This document shows positions 7,641 to 16,648 of a stretch of DNA of 64,000 nt, piece after piece. The stretch lies in contig NZ_JAFFZW010000002.1 in NCBI RefSeq assembly GCF_017826695.1, positions 929,035 to 993,034 of the forward strand, written 5' to 3'. The notes under the pieces are model-generated. The model was not told the DNA's origin and searched no databases. It saw only the letters and a program-made list of their open reading frames with translations. The DNA is from Pseudomonas alliivorans. Its GTDB lineage: Bacteria; Pseudomonadota; Gammaproteobacteria; Pseudomonadales; Pseudomonadaceae. The position numbers and the translations under genes were made by a program. Positions within the stretch are counted from its first letter, which is position 1. Each line of letters opens with the position of its first letter.

Positions 7641-9433
7641 GCTTCGGACTGCCTGTTCTGTGTGCCGTACTGGCGGCTCATGGAAAGCCCGACGGCGGGA
7701 CGCGGTGATGACGGTGGATGCGGCTGCACGGGAGATTGTGGCTGCGAAGCCTGACCGGACAGGGCCTGAAGAACCTGTGCCGTAGGCCCGAACGCTTGCA
7801 TGCGCCCTTCGTTGAGCACCAGCAATTGGTCGGTCTGCGACAAGGACGCGGTTCGATGAGTGACCAGCACCACCGTGCAGCCACGTGCCTTGAGCTCACC
7901 AATTGCCCGGGTCAATGCGGCTTCGCCTGCGGTGTCCAGATTGGAGTTGGGTTCATCGAGCACCACCAGCTTCGACTCGCCATATAACGCGCGGGCCAGT
8001 GCTACCCGTTGTTTCTGCCCGCCGGACAAGCCACTGCCGTCGTCGCCCAGGCGAGTGTCGTAACCCTGCGGCAGACGCAGAATCAGCTCGTGCACACCCG
8101 CCAGTTGCGCCGCAGCCACCACAGCGCTGGCGTCACCTTCACGGAAGCGCGCGATGTTCTGTGCCACGGTGCCGCTGAACAGTTCGATATCTTGCGGCAG
8201 GTAACCGATATAAGGCCCGAGCGCCTCACGGTCCAGACGATGCATGTCGGCACCGTCGAGACGTACTGCGCCGCCGAGCACCGGCCAGATTCCGATCAAC
8301 ACGCGCGCCAGGGTCGACTTTCCCGAGCCGGACGCACCCAGCACGCCGAGCACCTCACCGGCTTTCAATTGAAAGCTGACCTGATGCAACATGGGCACGC
8401 TCACCCCCGGTGGCGCAGCGCTGACTTGCTCGACACCCAGCTGACCACGCGGCACTGGCAAGGCCATGCGCTGTGCAGGTTCGGCATAGGTTCTGAGCAG
8501 TTGATCCAGTCGACCATACGCCAAACGCGCCGAACTCCATTGTTTCCAGACGGCAATCAATTGATCGATCGGACTCAATACCCGTCCCATCAGGATCGAA
8601 CCGGCAATCATCATGCCGGGGGTCATCTGGCCGCGAATGACCAGAAACGCACCCAGGCCAAGCACCAGTGACTGCAGACAAAGGCGCAGCGCCTTGCTGA
8701 TCGAACTGATCACCGCGCCCGTGTCACTGGCGTCGTTCTGGCGAGCCAGAAACCGCCCGTGCACATCGAACCAGCGGCGGCGCAAGGCATCGAGCATGCC
8801 CATGGCCTGAATGGCTTCGGCCTGCTGCAGGTGACGGGTAGCCAGTTGCGAGGACTGCTGCGAAAAACCGCTGGCTTCGCCGAGAGGTTTGCGGGTCAGC
8901 CATTCATTCAGGCAGGCCAGCGCCACCAGCAACGCGGCGCCCACGGTGGCCAGCAGACCCAGCCACGGATCGAACAGAAAAATCACCGCCAGATAGACAG
9001 GAAACCAGGGCGCATCGAAGAAGGCGAACAAGGCCGGGCCGGTCAGAAACTGGCGAATGAACGTCAGATCACCCAGCGCCTGCCCCGCCTGGCGCTGCCC
9101 TGCATGCAGATTGCTTTCGAACGCTGCCTGATAGACGCGCAGGTTGAAGCGACGCTCCAGCTCGCTACCGATGCGGATCACCACGAAGCTGCGGATCATT
9201 TCCAGCAGGCCGATGAAGGCAAAAAAGCCGACCACCATCAAGGTCAGCATGACCAGCGTGGTCTGGTTCTGCGAGGTCAGAACGCGATCGTAGACCTGCA
9301 GCATGTAAATGGATGGAGCCAGCATCAACACGTTGATCAGTGCGGTAAAACAGCCGACGCTGATCAGCGCGCGTTTGTAGTGCCCAAGGGCTTTATAAAG
9401 CGGAGGGTGGGCACCCAACGGCAACGCACTCAT
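7637..9433 (-). CDS. aprD: AprD, type I secretion ABC transporter for alkaline protease
   Basis: A 598-residue half-transporter with six membrane helices (about residues 20-290) and a C-terminal nucleotide-binding domain: Walker [10 protein letters not shown], a Q-loop (LPQDIELF), ABC signature LSGGQKQR and Walker B VVLDEPN with the following switch His (VTHR). There is no C39-peptidase domain, as expected for exporters of RTX proteases with uncleaved C-terminal signals. ATG 9433 has AAGGAAG; the upstream frame to 9472 has none. The tail after residue 560 is Gln/Pro/Ser-rich and of unknown role. Confidence 0.93.
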   Translation of the reverse strand: MSALPLGAHPPLYKALGHYKRALISVGCFTALINVLMLAPSIYMLQVYDRVLTSQNQTTLVMLTLMVVGFFAFIGLLEMIRSFVVIRIGSELERRFNLRVYQAAFESNLHAGQRQAGQALGDLTFIRQFLTGPALFAFFDAPWFPVYLAVIFLFDPWLGLLATVGAALLVALACLNEWLTRKPLGEASGFSQQSSQLATRHLQQAEAIQAMGMLDALRRRWFDVHGRFLARQNDASDTGAVISSISKALRLCLQSLVLGLGAFLVIRGQMTPGMMIAGSILMGRVLSPIDQLIAVWKQWSSARLAYGRLDQLLRTYAEPAQRMALPVPRGQLGVEQVSAAPPGVSVPMLHQVSFQLKAGEVLGVLGASGSGKSTLARVLIGIWPVLGGAVRLDGADMHRLDREALGPYIGYLPQDIELFSGTVAQNIARFREGDASAVVAAAQLAGVHELILRLPQGYDTRLGDDGSGLSGGQKQRVALARALYGESKLVVLDEPNSNLDTAGEAALTRAIGELKARGCTVVLVTHRTASLSQTDQLLVLNEGRMQAFGPTAQVLQALSGQASQPQSPVQPHPPSSPRPAVGLSMSRQYGTQNRQSEA

Positions 9434-9506
9434 GATTCTTCCTTGAAGGCCGCGTTCGCAGCCGGGTGACATCGGTAAAAGTGATCGGTTTACGAATCCG
9501 TGCGGC

Positions 9507-9896
9507 TCAGTTCTGCTCGTCCAGACGCGCCAGCGTGAGCAGGTCGCCTCCAGGCAAACGGGCCTGATACAGCTGATTGCCCATGTGGTTGAAATGAATC
9601 AGACCGCTACCTTCCTTGCCGGTAAACGCCAGCCCGTCAGGCGTGGGAAACCATCCAATGGGCGTCTCGCTCAACCAACGCGCGGCACAGGCCGGGTCTC
9701 CGCCCAATTGCGGCGCATCGGTATTGAGTTGCAATTCACAGACCTCACTCGGCTGGGCCTGAGTGAACAGTCGCCATTTACCGCTGAGTTCAGCGGGGCT
9801 GGGTAACTTCAAACTCGTCGCCATACTGACTCCAGAAATCCCTGCCAGCAGCGCAACGGCCGCTGCCACGTGTCGAAAAAGGTGACGGATGTTCAT
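9507..9896 (-). CDS. inh: Periplasmic serralysin inhibitor (AprI/Inh family)
   Basis: A 129-residue secreted protein: signal peptide (about 1-27, cleavage after SMA), then the inhibitor trunk beginning [14 protein letters not shown]. In this family the N-terminal arm plugs the protease active site. Two Cys (CELQL and PACAAR) form the single family disulfide, and the beta-barrel strands end near [10 protein letters not shown]. It protects the cell from AprA before export. It sits between aprA and aprD, the standard apr order. ATG 9896 fits the signal peptide; upstream starts in the frame lack a ribosome site. Confidence 0.9.
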   Translation of the reverse strand: MNIRHLFRHVAAAVALLAGISGVSMATSLKLPSPAELSGKWRLFTQAQPSEVCELQLNTDAPQLGGDPACAARWLSETPIGWFPTPDGLAFTGKEGSGLIHFNHMGNQLYQARLPGGDLLTLARLDEQN

Positions 9897-9914
9897 GATG
9901 GGTCTATTCCAGAA

Positions 9915-9942
9915 CATGGGCGGCCCGTGCGGACCGCCCATG
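9915..9942 (-). terminator. Hairpin between aprA and inh (attenuator or mRNA-stabilising stem)
   Basis: CATGGGCGG and CCGCCCATG form a 9-bp GC-rich stem with a 10-nt loop, 12 nt after the aprA stop and just before the inh start. No U-tract follows on the minus strand, so it should not stop transcription fully. It probably protects the aprA 3' end or lowers read-through, letting protease exceed inhibitor and exporter. Confidence 0.6.
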
Positions 9943-9953
9943 AGTACGCCTGT

Positions 9954-11393
9954 TTACACCACGATATCGGTGGCAACCGCCTGGCCGACAGTACCGACCA
10001 GGAAGTCAGCGACGCCTTGACCGGTGAAGTCAATGGCGAGGCTGCCCAGGTTGGTGCTCTGGGTGTAGCTCAGGATGGCTTCGCCCGCATGACCGCTGAA
10101 CGCGTTCACGAACTGCAGCGAGGTCAGCGACGAAATGGCCGATACGTCGATCTTGTCCTGACCGCGGGTGAAGTCACGGATGGTGTCTTGCGCTGCGCGG
10201 TTGGAATCGGAACTGGCACCGAACACAAAAATGTCCGCGCCCGCGCCGCCCCACAGGGAATCCGCACCGCTACCGCCGTAGATGATGTCGTTGCCGGCAC
10301 CGCCTTTGAGGTCGTTGGCCGCCGCATTACCGACCAGCAGATCGTTGCCCGATCCACCCACGGCGTTTTCGACCAGCACGCCCTTGGCGATCGAGACGTT
10401 ACCCACCATGCCGCCCACATCCGAGAACGAAGCCTCGTTGAGGTTGATTTTCTGGTTCTGAGTGAAACCGGAGAAATCCAGTGTGTCCTTGCCGCCGCCA
10501 TCCCAGACCGAAAACACCACCTTGGAAGAGGCGGAGGTTGCGCTGTAGAAGTCACGACCGGCAGTGGAGTTGAAACCATACACCGTGTCGCCTGCACGGG
10601 TGCTCATGTTGGCACCGTAGAGCTGCTGGATGGCTGCGATGTCATCCATCAATGGCCCCGACGAGTAGGTCGGCGAGCCGCCCTTGACGAAGTTCTGGTC
10701 GGTGTTGGATTCACTCCAGTAACTCATGACGCTGTAACCACGCGTGTCTTCTGCGTAGCTGACATCGTTGTAAGTCGGGTTGCCTTCGCCGGCGTTGTAA
10801 TCGCCAGGGTGAGACAGGCCCAGGGAGTGGCCGATTTCGTGGGTCAGGGTCTGGCGGCCGTAGTTGCCATTGTCTGGCGTCAGGTTGACCGTGTAGGAAT
10901 TATTGGTCAGGTACCAGGACTGTCCATCGTAACGGCTATTGCCGCTCGGCAGATAAGCGAACGCCGCTCCGCCGCTGCTGCCGTCGCTGTAGTTGCCGAA
11001 AGTCATGTGCCCATCGCCGCCGGAAGCGGCCTGGGTAAACGTGACCTTGGCGACATCCGCCCAGGATTGCATCGACAACACAGCTTGAGCTTTCTGCTGT
11101 GTGTTGAATGCGCTGAAGGTCCCCAGCGACGTATCGAACCCGGAAGGTCGAGCGGTCAGGAACGTATAGGTGAGATTGATGGTGCCGTTGCCGTCACGAT
11201 CCACCCATGCAGCGTCGTCACGGAGGATGTAGTCAGCAGCCTGATCGACAGAATACGACGGTTTGCCATTGATCGTGAGATTGCCACCGCGATCGTAGGT
11301 ATGGATAAAAGTATCGATCTGGTTGAACGCCGTGCTGCCGGTTGCCGCCAGTTGCACGGCCGAGAGAGCAGCATTTTCTTTAGCTTTCGACAT
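9954..11393 (-). CDS. aprA: AprA, secreted zinc metalloprotease (serralysin)
   Basis: A 479-residue extracellular protease of the serralysin family that degrades host proteins, including flagellin monomers in P. aeruginosa and P. syringae (literature). Visible: zinc site [11 protein letters not shown] (185-195), Met-turn SVMSY (221-225), RTX nonapeptides GGxGxDxLx from about 346 to 390 that bind calcium, and a C-terminal type I export signal ending DIVV. It has no Sec signal. ATG 11393 is preceded by AAGGAAG; the frame to 11495 is ignored. It is the first gene of the apr operon. Confidence 0.96.
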   Translation of the reverse strand: MSKAKENAALSAVQLAATGSTAFNQIDTFIHTYDRGGNLTINGKPSYSVDQAADYILRDDAAWVDRDGNGTINLTYTFLTARPSGFDTSLGTFSAFNTQQKAQAVLSMQSWADVAKVTFTQAASGGDGHMTFGNYSDGSSGGAAFAYLPSGNSRYDGQSWYLTNNSYTVNLTPDNGNYGRQTLTHEIGHSLGLSHPGDYNAGEGNPTYNDVSYAEDTRGYSVMSYWSESNTDQNFVKGGSPTYSSGPLMDDIAAIQQLYGANMSTRAGDTVYGFNSTAGRDFYSATSASSKVVFSVWDGGGKDTLDFSGFTQNQKINLNEASFSDVGGMVGNVSIAKGVLVENAVGGSGNDLLVGNAAANDLKGGAGNDIIYGGSGADSLWGGAGADIFVFGASSDSNRAAQDTIRDFTRGQDKIDVSAISSLTSLQFVNAFSGHAGEAILSYTQSTNLGSLAIDFTGQGVADFLVGTVGQAVATDIVV

Positions 11394-11882
11394 GTCACTT
11401 CCTTGTCTACAGATAGAACAGTTTGATACGACAGCCTCCCTCGGGTAGCGAGAGAGTCCTGTCACTCGCCTTTTGAAGCGTAAGCAAACTGACACATTTG
11501 GAAATCCTGTGTCTATCCCTCGACGATGATGTCAATTAGCCAAAAGCAGGAAAATGCCTACAGACATTGGGGAATAACCTGATAATTATTTTAGTGATAT
11601 GCCAGTGGGCCATAGGCCGCTGAAAGGATTGTCTCAATCTTGATAAATATGACCGATTGGTCATGAATTTTTTGATTGATTGGTCAGGGATTTTTACGGC
11701 AGGTGAGTGCTGGTTCAGGCCTCTCCAGACGGCTCCCGACGTACGATCCCCCTGCCCGCTCAGCTGCACCATGTCGGATCTTACAGACGCAAACGCCCCG
11801 ACGAGTCGGGGCGTTTGTTTATCGCGTGGCAAACCTTGTGTTCATTCGACAGAAGCGAACTCCTGCGAACGGTAAGCCGTTA
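11394..11882. other. aprA promoter region and gap before the BI-1 gene
   Basis: No credible gene. The stretch 11500-11700 is A/T-rich and must contain the aprA promoter (minus). It has two copies of GATTGGTCA (11655-11663 and 11678-11686), the first inside the inverted repeat TGACC-GATT-GGTCA (11650-11663). A terminator hairpin stands at 11791-11816. Confidence 0.5.
11791..11816. terminator. Intrinsic terminator downstream of the BI-1 gene
   Basis: AAACGCCCCGAC and GTCGGGGCGTTT form a perfect 12-bp stem with T-rich flanks on both strands (plus side continues GTTTATC). It stands 67 nt after the stop of the minus-strand BI-1 gene and probably works in both directions. Confidence 0.8.
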
Positions 11883-12554
11883 TCAGTCGTCGCGGCTCAT
11901 GATGCCGAAGATCTGCAGCAGGCTGACGAACAGGTTGTAGATCGAAACGTACAGGCTGACGGTCGCCATGATGTAGTTGCGCTCGCCGCCATTAATGATG
12001 GCACTGGTCTGGAACAGAATGCAGACCGACGAGAACAGTACGAAACCGGCACTGATCGCCAGTTGCAGGCCGCTGATCTGGAAGAACATGCTCGCCAACA
12101 CTGCGCCCAGCAGAACGAAGAAGCCCGCGGTGATGAAACCACCCAGGAAGCTCATGTCCTTGCGGGTGATCAGCACGTAAGCCGACAGGCCACCGAACAC
12201 CAGAGCAGTCATTGCGAACGCCGAGCTGACGACTTCAGCGCCACCTGCCATACCCAGGTAACGGTTGAGGATCGGGCCGAGCAGAAAGCCCATGAAACCT
12301 GTCAGGGCGAAGGTCGAAACCAGACCCCATACCGAGTCACGCAGCTTGTTGGTCAGGAAGAAAAGGCCGTAGAAGCCGATCAGCACCACGAAAATGTTCG
12401 GGTAACCGACGCGCATCTGTTGAGCCACGAACGCCATGACACCGCTGAATGCGAGGGTCAGGGCCAGAAGACCATACGTATTGCGCAGGACACGACTAAC
12501 CTCTAGCTGGTCGGCCTGCATGCCGGTTTTAAGGGCGTAATCCTGTTCGCGCAT
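11883..12554 (-). CDS. Bax inhibitor-1/YccA family membrane protein
   Basis: A 223-residue protein with seven predicted membrane helices and the C-terminal acidic end (MSRDD) usual for the BI-1 (TMBIM) family. Bacterial members such as BsYetJ are pH-gated calcium leak channels, and E. coli YccA modulates FtsH; which role applies here is unknown. ATG 12554 has AAGGAG 8 nt upstream. It is transcribed alone away from tRNA-Ser. I recall the same neighbour pair (BI-1, tRNA-Ser, tus genes) in P. aeruginosa. Confidence 0.88.
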   Translation of the reverse strand: MREQDYALKTGMQADQLEVSRVLRNTYGLLALTLAFSGVMAFVAQQMRVGYPNIFVVLIGFYGLFFLTNKLRDSVWGLVSTFALTGFMGFLLGPILNRYLGMAGGAEVVSSAFAMTALVFGGLSAYVLITRKDMSFLGGFITAGFFVLLGAVLASMFFQISGLQLAISAGFVLFSSVCILFQTSAIINGGERNYIMATVSLYVSIYNLFVSLLQIFGIMSRDD

Positions 12555-12675
12555 TGCGAAACTCCTTACTGTTGAAATGTTGAGTTGCAAAGATCATAAC
12601 AGAGGCGCTGCAACTGGCTAGTCAGAGAGTTTGACAGCTTGTTTCATTCCGGTATTATGGCGCCCGCAACGAAGT

Positions 12676-12763
12676 GGAGGTATGGCCGAGTGGTTTAAGG
12701 CAGCAGTCTTGAAAACTGCCGACTGTAACAGGTCCTAGAGTTCGAATCTCTATGCCTCCGCCA
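12676..12763 (+). tRNA. tRNA-Ser(TGA)
   Basis: An 88-nt class II tRNA: acceptor stem GGAGGTA/TGCCTCC, anticodon loop CTTGAAA with anticodon TGA, a long variable arm, T loop TTCGAAT, discriminator G and encoded CCA. It reads UCA/UCG-type serine codons. A strong hairpin follows at once. Confidence 0.96.
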
Positions 12764-12775
12764 TATTTTGTAGCG

Positions 12776-12801
12776 CAAAGCCCTGATTATTCAGGGCTTT
12801 G
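12776..12801 (+). terminator. Terminator of tRNA-Ser
   Basis: CAAAGCCCTGA and TCAGGGCTTTG form an 11-bp perfect stem with loop TTAT, starting 13 nt after the tRNA, followed by GTCGTTTC. Confidence 0.85.
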
Positions 12802-12859
12802 TCGTTTCTGGAGTTCGTACCTCAGGATCGGATGTCGGATTTTCCTCCTGGTGCTACAC

Positions 12860-12973
12860 GGAGAGATCGGTGAGCGGCTGGTCAATCATTACGCGTTCTA
12901 CAGTGCATTCCAGAGCGCCGAGGAGTTCTGGCTCGTACGCGACGGCAAGCCTCTGGGCTCCATGCCCGTCAGC
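12860..12973 (+). pseudogene. Probable fragment of a helicase-like gene next to tRNA-Ser
   Basis: One frame encodes about 38 residues (GEIGERLVNHYAFYSAFQSA then a short beta-rich piece ending LGSMPVS) that look like the C-terminal part of Lhr-like DEAD/DEAH helicases found on islands, as I remember them. The upstream part of that open frame is the tRNA and its terminator, so it cannot be a working start. Downstream the match fades before a hairpin (12972-13000). I read it as a relic of a gene once inserted beside the tRNA; the family call is tentative. Confidence 0.35.
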
Positions 12974-13112
12974 CTCCGCTCACCCAGGGCCAGCGGAGGC
13001 AGACGCTGGCAGAGGCCGTTGACGTCTTGAAGCAGCCTCTTTGTCTCGGCAAACTCACACCCCCGCCCTCGAATTCTTTATCATTGCGCATGTTTTGCTG
13101 GCAGAGCCGATA

Positions 13113-13505
13113 ATGAAATTCGCCATCTCCCTGTTTTCCGCGGGCCATGCGCCCTCTTCCCGGCGTGCGCTGCTGTTTGCCCAGGCGGTGCTCGCGGGTG
13201 GGCACGAGATTGTCCGGTTGTTCTTCTATCAGGACGGCGTGCACAGCGCGTCGGCCAATGCCGTCACACCTCAGGACGAACAGGATGTGCCTCGTCAGTG
13301 GCGCGACTTCATTGTCGAGCACCAGCTTGACGGCGTGGTGTGCATCGCCGCTGCGCTGCGTCGCGGCGTGTTGAATCAGGAGGAAGCCGAACGTTATCAG
13401 CGTCCGGCGGCCAATCTGCTGGAGCCTTGGGAATTATCGGGGCTGGGTCAGTTGCACGACGCCGTGCAGTCGGCAGACCGACTGATCTGCTTCGGAGGGC
13501 CTTGA
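13113..13505 (+). CDS. tusD: TusD, sulfur-relay subunit (DsrE family)
   Basis: A 130-residue DsrE-fold protein of the TusBCD complex, which passes persulfide sulfur from TusA to TusE for 2-thiolation of the tRNA wobble uridine by MnmA. The catalytic Cys is at 77 (VVCIAAALRRG), matching Cys78 of E. coli TusD. The frame starts upstream at 13041, but ATG 13113 begins the conserved MKFAISLFSA strand. It is first in tusD-tusC-tusB-tusE-ybiB, all spaced by 1 nt or overlapping. mnmA, the end user, is at 34.3 kb. Confidence 0.93.
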   Translation: MKFAISLFSAGHAPSSRRALLFAQAVLAGGHEIVRLFFYQDGVHSASANAVTPQDEQDVPRQWRDFIVEHQLDGVVCIAAALRRGVLNQEEAERYQRPAANLLEPWELSGLGQLHDAVQSADRLICFGGP

Positions 13506-13506
13506 A

Positions 13507-13869
13507 ATGCCCAAATCACTTCTGATTGTCAGCCGTCAATCGCCCTGGTCCGGCCCAGGCGCGCGTGAGGCATTGGACATCGTGTTGGCAGGCGGCGCAT
13601 TCGATCTGCCCATTGGTTTGCTGTTCCTGGATGACGGCGTTCTGCAACTGCTGCCGCAACAAAGCGCAGCAGCCTTGCAGCAGAAAGACCTGACGGCCAA
13701 CCTCAAGGCGCTGTCGATGTTCGGCGTCGAAGACCTCTATGCCTGCGCTCAGAGCATTGCAGAACGCGGCATTCCAAGTGATGGCCTGGATGATGATGTC
13801 CGCCTGCTGTCCGGCCGTACCGAGTTGTCGGCCCTGTTCGAGCGCTATGACCAGGTGATTACGATCTGA
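13507..13869 (+). CDS. tusC: TusC, sulfur-relay subunit (DsrF family)
   Basis: A 120-residue DsrF-like subunit of TusBCD. The N-terminal strand SLLIVSRQSPWSG and the LDIVLAGGAFDLPIGLLFLDDGV segment are typical. The only Cys near the usual redox position is Cys79 (YACAQS). It lies 1 nt after tusD and its last base overlaps the tusB start (TGATG). Confidence 0.93.
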   Translation: MPKSLLIVSRQSPWSGPGAREALDIVLAGGAFDLPIGLLFLDDGVLQLLPQQSAAALQQKDLTANLKALSMFGVEDLYACAQSIAERGIPSDGLDDDVRLLSGRTELSALFERYDQVITI

Positions 13870-14165
13870 TGAGCACTTTGCACGTTCTTTCCCATTCGCC
13901 CTTCACCGACAACCGGCTGGAAAGCTGTCTGCGCCTGCTGGGCGAAAATGACGGAGTTCTGCTGTGTGGCGACGCCGCCTATGCCCTGATGCCATCAGGT
14001 CCTGTTTCGCAGACGCTGCAGCAGACCGGCTCGCAATTGTTGTTCGTACTGGACGAGGACCTCAAGGCACGCAACCTGGCGTTGCCAGACGGAATCACCC
14101 GTGTGGATTACGCAGGCTTCGTCGAACTGTCGATCCGCTTTGACAAAGTGAACACTTGGCTATGA
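13869..14165 (+). CDS. tusB: TusB, sulfur-relay subunit (DsrH family)
   Basis: A 98-residue DsrH-type subunit of the TusBCD heterohexamer, with the starting motif STLHVLSHSPF and ending in NTWL, common in this family. It overlaps tusC by one base and tusE by four (ATGA), so stoichiometric coupled translation is likely. Confidence 0.92.
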   Translation: MSTLHVLSHSPFTDNRLESCLRLLGENDGVLLCGDAAYALMPSGPVSQTLQQTGSQLLFVLDEDLKARNLALPDGITRVDYAGFVELSIRFDKVNTWL

Positions 14166-14497
14166 AGCAGATGATCGTCGCCGAGCGCACTCTGGAACTC
14201 GACAAGGATGGTTTTCTGAAGGACCTGAACGACTGGTCCATGGACGTCGCCCATGCACTGGCGTGCAAAGAAGGCTTGACGCTGACGGCAGACCACGTCG
14301 AGATCCTCGAATTATTGCGTGCGTTCTACGCAGAATTTCAGCTGTCTCCTGCAACCCGGCCGCTGATCAAGTACACCGCACTGAAACTGGGTGCCGAAAA
14401 AGGCAACAGCATGCACCTCAATCGCCTGTTCAACGGCACACCCGCCAAACTTGCCGCCAAGCTGGCGGGCCTGCCAAAGCCGACCAATTGCATATGA
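14162..14497 (+). CDS. tusE: TusE, sulfur carrier to MnmA (DsrC family)
   Basis: A 111-residue DsrC-family protein that accepts sulfur from TusD and hands it to MnmA. The essential Cys is at 110, the penultimate residue (PTNCI), on the flexible C-terminal arm. DsrC-like PATRPLIKY and the GTPAKLAAKLAGLPKP tail are seen. ATG 14162 overlaps the tusB stop; the gene overlaps ybiB by four bases. Confidence 0.95.
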   Translation: MKQMIVAERTLELDKDGFLKDLNDWSMDVAHALACKEGLTLTADHVEILELLRAFYAEFQLSPATRPLIKYTALKLGAEKGNSMHLNRLFNGTPAKLAAKLAGLPKPTNCI

Positions 14498-15495
14498 ACG
14501 ACTACGCCCCGCTTGTCACCGAAACACCCGAAGAGCACCCCTTTGCACCGTTCGTCCGCATTCTGGGCAAAGGCAAACGTGGCGCACGCAACCTGACGCG
14601 CGAAGAAGCGCGCGAGGCCATGGGCATGCTGCTCGATGAAAAGGTCGAGGACACCCAGCTTGGCGCCTTTCTGATGCTGCTGCGCCATAAAGAGGAAAGC
14701 CCGGAAGAACTGGCCGGTTTTACCGAGGCCGTGCGCCAACGCCTGAACGCGCCACCGATCACGATCGACATCGACTGGCCGACCTACGCAGGCAAGAAGC
14801 GCCACCTGCCCTGGTATCTGTTGGCTGCCAAATGCCTGGCCCAGAACGGCATCAGGATCCTGCTGCACGGCGGCGGTGCTCATACGGCCGGGCGGCTGTA
14901 CACCGAACAGTTGCTCGGTCTGCTGAATATTCCACTGTGCCGCAACTGGTCATCGGTCGAAACGGCGATGGCACAGGGCAATCTGGCGTTCATCCCGCTT
15001 GCCGACTGGGCGCCGCAGTTGCAGCGCATGATCGACCTGCGCAACACGCTTGGGTTGCGCTCACCGATCCACTCGCTGGCACGGATTCTCAATCCGTTGC
15101 AGGCACGCTGCGGGCTGCAAAGCATTTTCCATCCTGGCTATCAGAGCGTTCACCGGGATGCCAGCAGCCTGCTGGGTGACAACGCCATCGTGGTCAAAGG
15201 CGATGGCGGCGAAATCGAGATCAACCCGGACACCATCAGCCATCTGTACGGGACGACCGGCGGACAGCCATGGGATGAGGAATGGCCAGCCCTCTCACCA
15301 CGACGTCACGTCAAACCCGCCACACTCGATCCGACACAACTGGTCGGTCTTTGGCGCGGCGAACTTGAGGACAGTTACCCGCAACTGGCGCTGATCTCGA
15401 CCATGGCGCTGGCGCTGCGCGGCCTTGGTATTGCGCGTGACGAAGCGTTCGTGCGGGCACAGACATTCTGGGAGCAACGTCACAAGAATCTATGA
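14494..15495 (+). CDS. ybiB: TrpD2/YbiB family nucleic-acid-binding protein (phosphoribosyltransferase-like)
   Basis: A 333-residue homologue of anthranilate phosphoribosyltransferase: N-terminal helical domain with LTREEAREAMGMLLDEKVED (about 33-52) and the alpha/beta domain. The classical TrpD phosphate loop is altered to LLHGGGAH. YbiB of E. coli has no TrpD activity and binds single-stranded nucleic acids; it is LexA-regulated there. Function here is inferred from this family. ATG 14494 overlaps the tusE stop. I know of no mechanistic link to the Tus relay. Confidence 0.85.
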   Translation: MNDYAPLVTETPEEHPFAPFVRILGKGKRGARNLTREEAREAMGMLLDEKVEDTQLGAFLMLLRHKEESPEELAGFTEAVRQRLNAPPITIDIDWPTYAGKKRHLPWYLLAAKCLAQNGIRILLHGGGAHTAGRLYTEQLLGLLNIPLCRNWSSVETAMAQGNLAFIPLADWAPQLQRMIDLRNTLGLRSPIHSLARILNPLQARCGLQSIFHPGYQSVHRDASSLLGDNAIVVKGDGGEIEINPDTISHLYGTTGGQPWDEEWPALSPRRHVKPATLDPTQLVGLWRGELEDSYPQLALISTMALALRGLGIARDEAFVRAQTFWEQRHKNL

Positions 15496-15603
15496 ACGAT
15501 CGGCTTTATCGATAATGATCGGTCAGAATTTGCGCTTTTAGGTCGAACCGATGTCACTAGACTGATCTCCAAGCTTTACTTAATCAAAGATGGAGATTCA
15601 AAC

Positions 15604-16602
15604 ATGGGCCTTCTGGTCGAAGGACGCTGGCAGGACCAGTGGTACGAAAGCAGCAAAGACGGCGCCTTCCAGCGCGAAAACGCCCAACGCCGTAGCTGGG
15701 TCACGGCCGATGGTAAACCTGGACCTACAGGCGATGGCGGTTTTGCAGCGCAGGCTGGTCGCTACCATCTGTATGTTTCTCTCGCCTGCCCCTGGGCGCA
15801 CCGCACGCTTATCCTGCGCAAACTCAAGGGGCTGGAGAGCCTGATCGACGTTTCGGTAGTCAGTTGGCTGATGCTCGAAAACGGCTGGACCTTTGATCAG
15901 CAGAAAGGCTCAAGCGGCGACGCCCTCGATAACCTGAGCTTCCTGCACCAGCGCTACACCGCCGATGACCCTCAGTACACAGGCCGAGTGACTGTGCCGG
16001 TGTTGTGGGACAAGCACACACAGCGCATCGTCAGCAACGAGTCGGCGGAAATCATTCGCATGTTCAACTCGGCGTTCGACGAACTGACAGGGAACCGCCT
16101 GGATTTCTATCCGTCAGCGCTGCAGGCGACCATCGACGAGCTCAACGAACGCATCTACCCCGCCGTCAACAACGGCGTGTATCGCGCAGGCTTTGCCACC
16201 TCGCAGAATGCCTATGAGCAAGCCTTCGATGACGTGTTTGCCGAACTGGGCGAGCTGGAAAACCTGCTGGGCGAGAAGCGCTATCTGGCAGGTGAACACT
16301 TGACTGAAGCCGACGTGCGACTGTTTACCACCATCGTGCGCTTCGATGCGGTTTATTACAGCCACTTCAAATGCAACCAACGGCGTATCGCGGATTACCC
16401 GAACCTCAGCAACTGGCTGCGCGAGCTGTACCAGTGGCCGGGTATTGCCGAGACGGTGAATTTCGAGCACATCAAAGGCCATTACTACGCGAGCCATCGC
16501 ACCATCAATCCGACCGGCATAATTCCCAAAGGTCCCGCTCTGAACCTCCAGTCCAGCCATGATCGCGAACGGCTGTCCGGGATGGGCGTCTGGGAAAAGT
16601 AA
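15604..16602 (+). CDS. yqjG: Glutathionyl-hydroquinone reductase (GST Xi/YqjG family)
   Basis: A 332-residue Xi-class glutathione transferase that reduces glutathionyl-hydroquinones to hydroquinones. The active-site Cys62 lies in ACPWAHR (residues 61-67), matching Cys63 of E. coli YqjG; the Xi-class N-terminal extension (about 1-50), the VPVLWDK segment and the helical C-terminal domain (about 170-320) are present. A GGAG site precedes ATG 15604. Monocistronic, converging on cysG, with a stem-loop between them. Confidence 0.9.
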   Translation: MGLLVEGRWQDQWYESSKDGAFQRENAQRRSWVTADGKPGPTGDGGFAAQAGRYHLYVSLACPWAHRTLILRKLKGLESLIDVSVVSWLMLENGWTFDQQKGSSGDALDNLSFLHQRYTADDPQYTGRVTVPVLWDKHTQRIVSNESAEIIRMFNSAFDELTGNRLDFYPSALQATIDELNERIYPAVNNGVYRAGFATSQNAYEQAFDDVFAELGELENLLGEKRYLAGEHLTEADVRLFTTIVRFDAVYYSHFKCNQRRIADYPNLSNWLRELYQWPGIAETVNFEHIKGHYYASHRTINPTGIIPKGPALNLQSSHDRERLSGMGVWEK

Positions 16603-16615
16603 GCAATGTGAAGAG

Positions 16616-16637
16616 GGATAGCCCGAACGGGCTATCC
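16616..16637. terminator. Stem-loop between yqjG and cysG
   Basis: GGATAGCCC, GAAC, GGGCTATCC: a 9-bp perfect stem between two convergent genes, 14 nt after the yqjG stop and 12 nt after that of cysG. U-tracts are poor on both strands, so it may act as a bidirectional but weak terminator. Confidence 0.6.
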
Positions 16638-16648
16638 ACTGACCGCAA

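Noticed and set aside
12752..13030. 92-codon frame starting inside tRNA-Ser as a full gene
   Set aside because: It runs through the tRNA and its terminator; only a short internal part resembles a protein, so it is listed as a relic.
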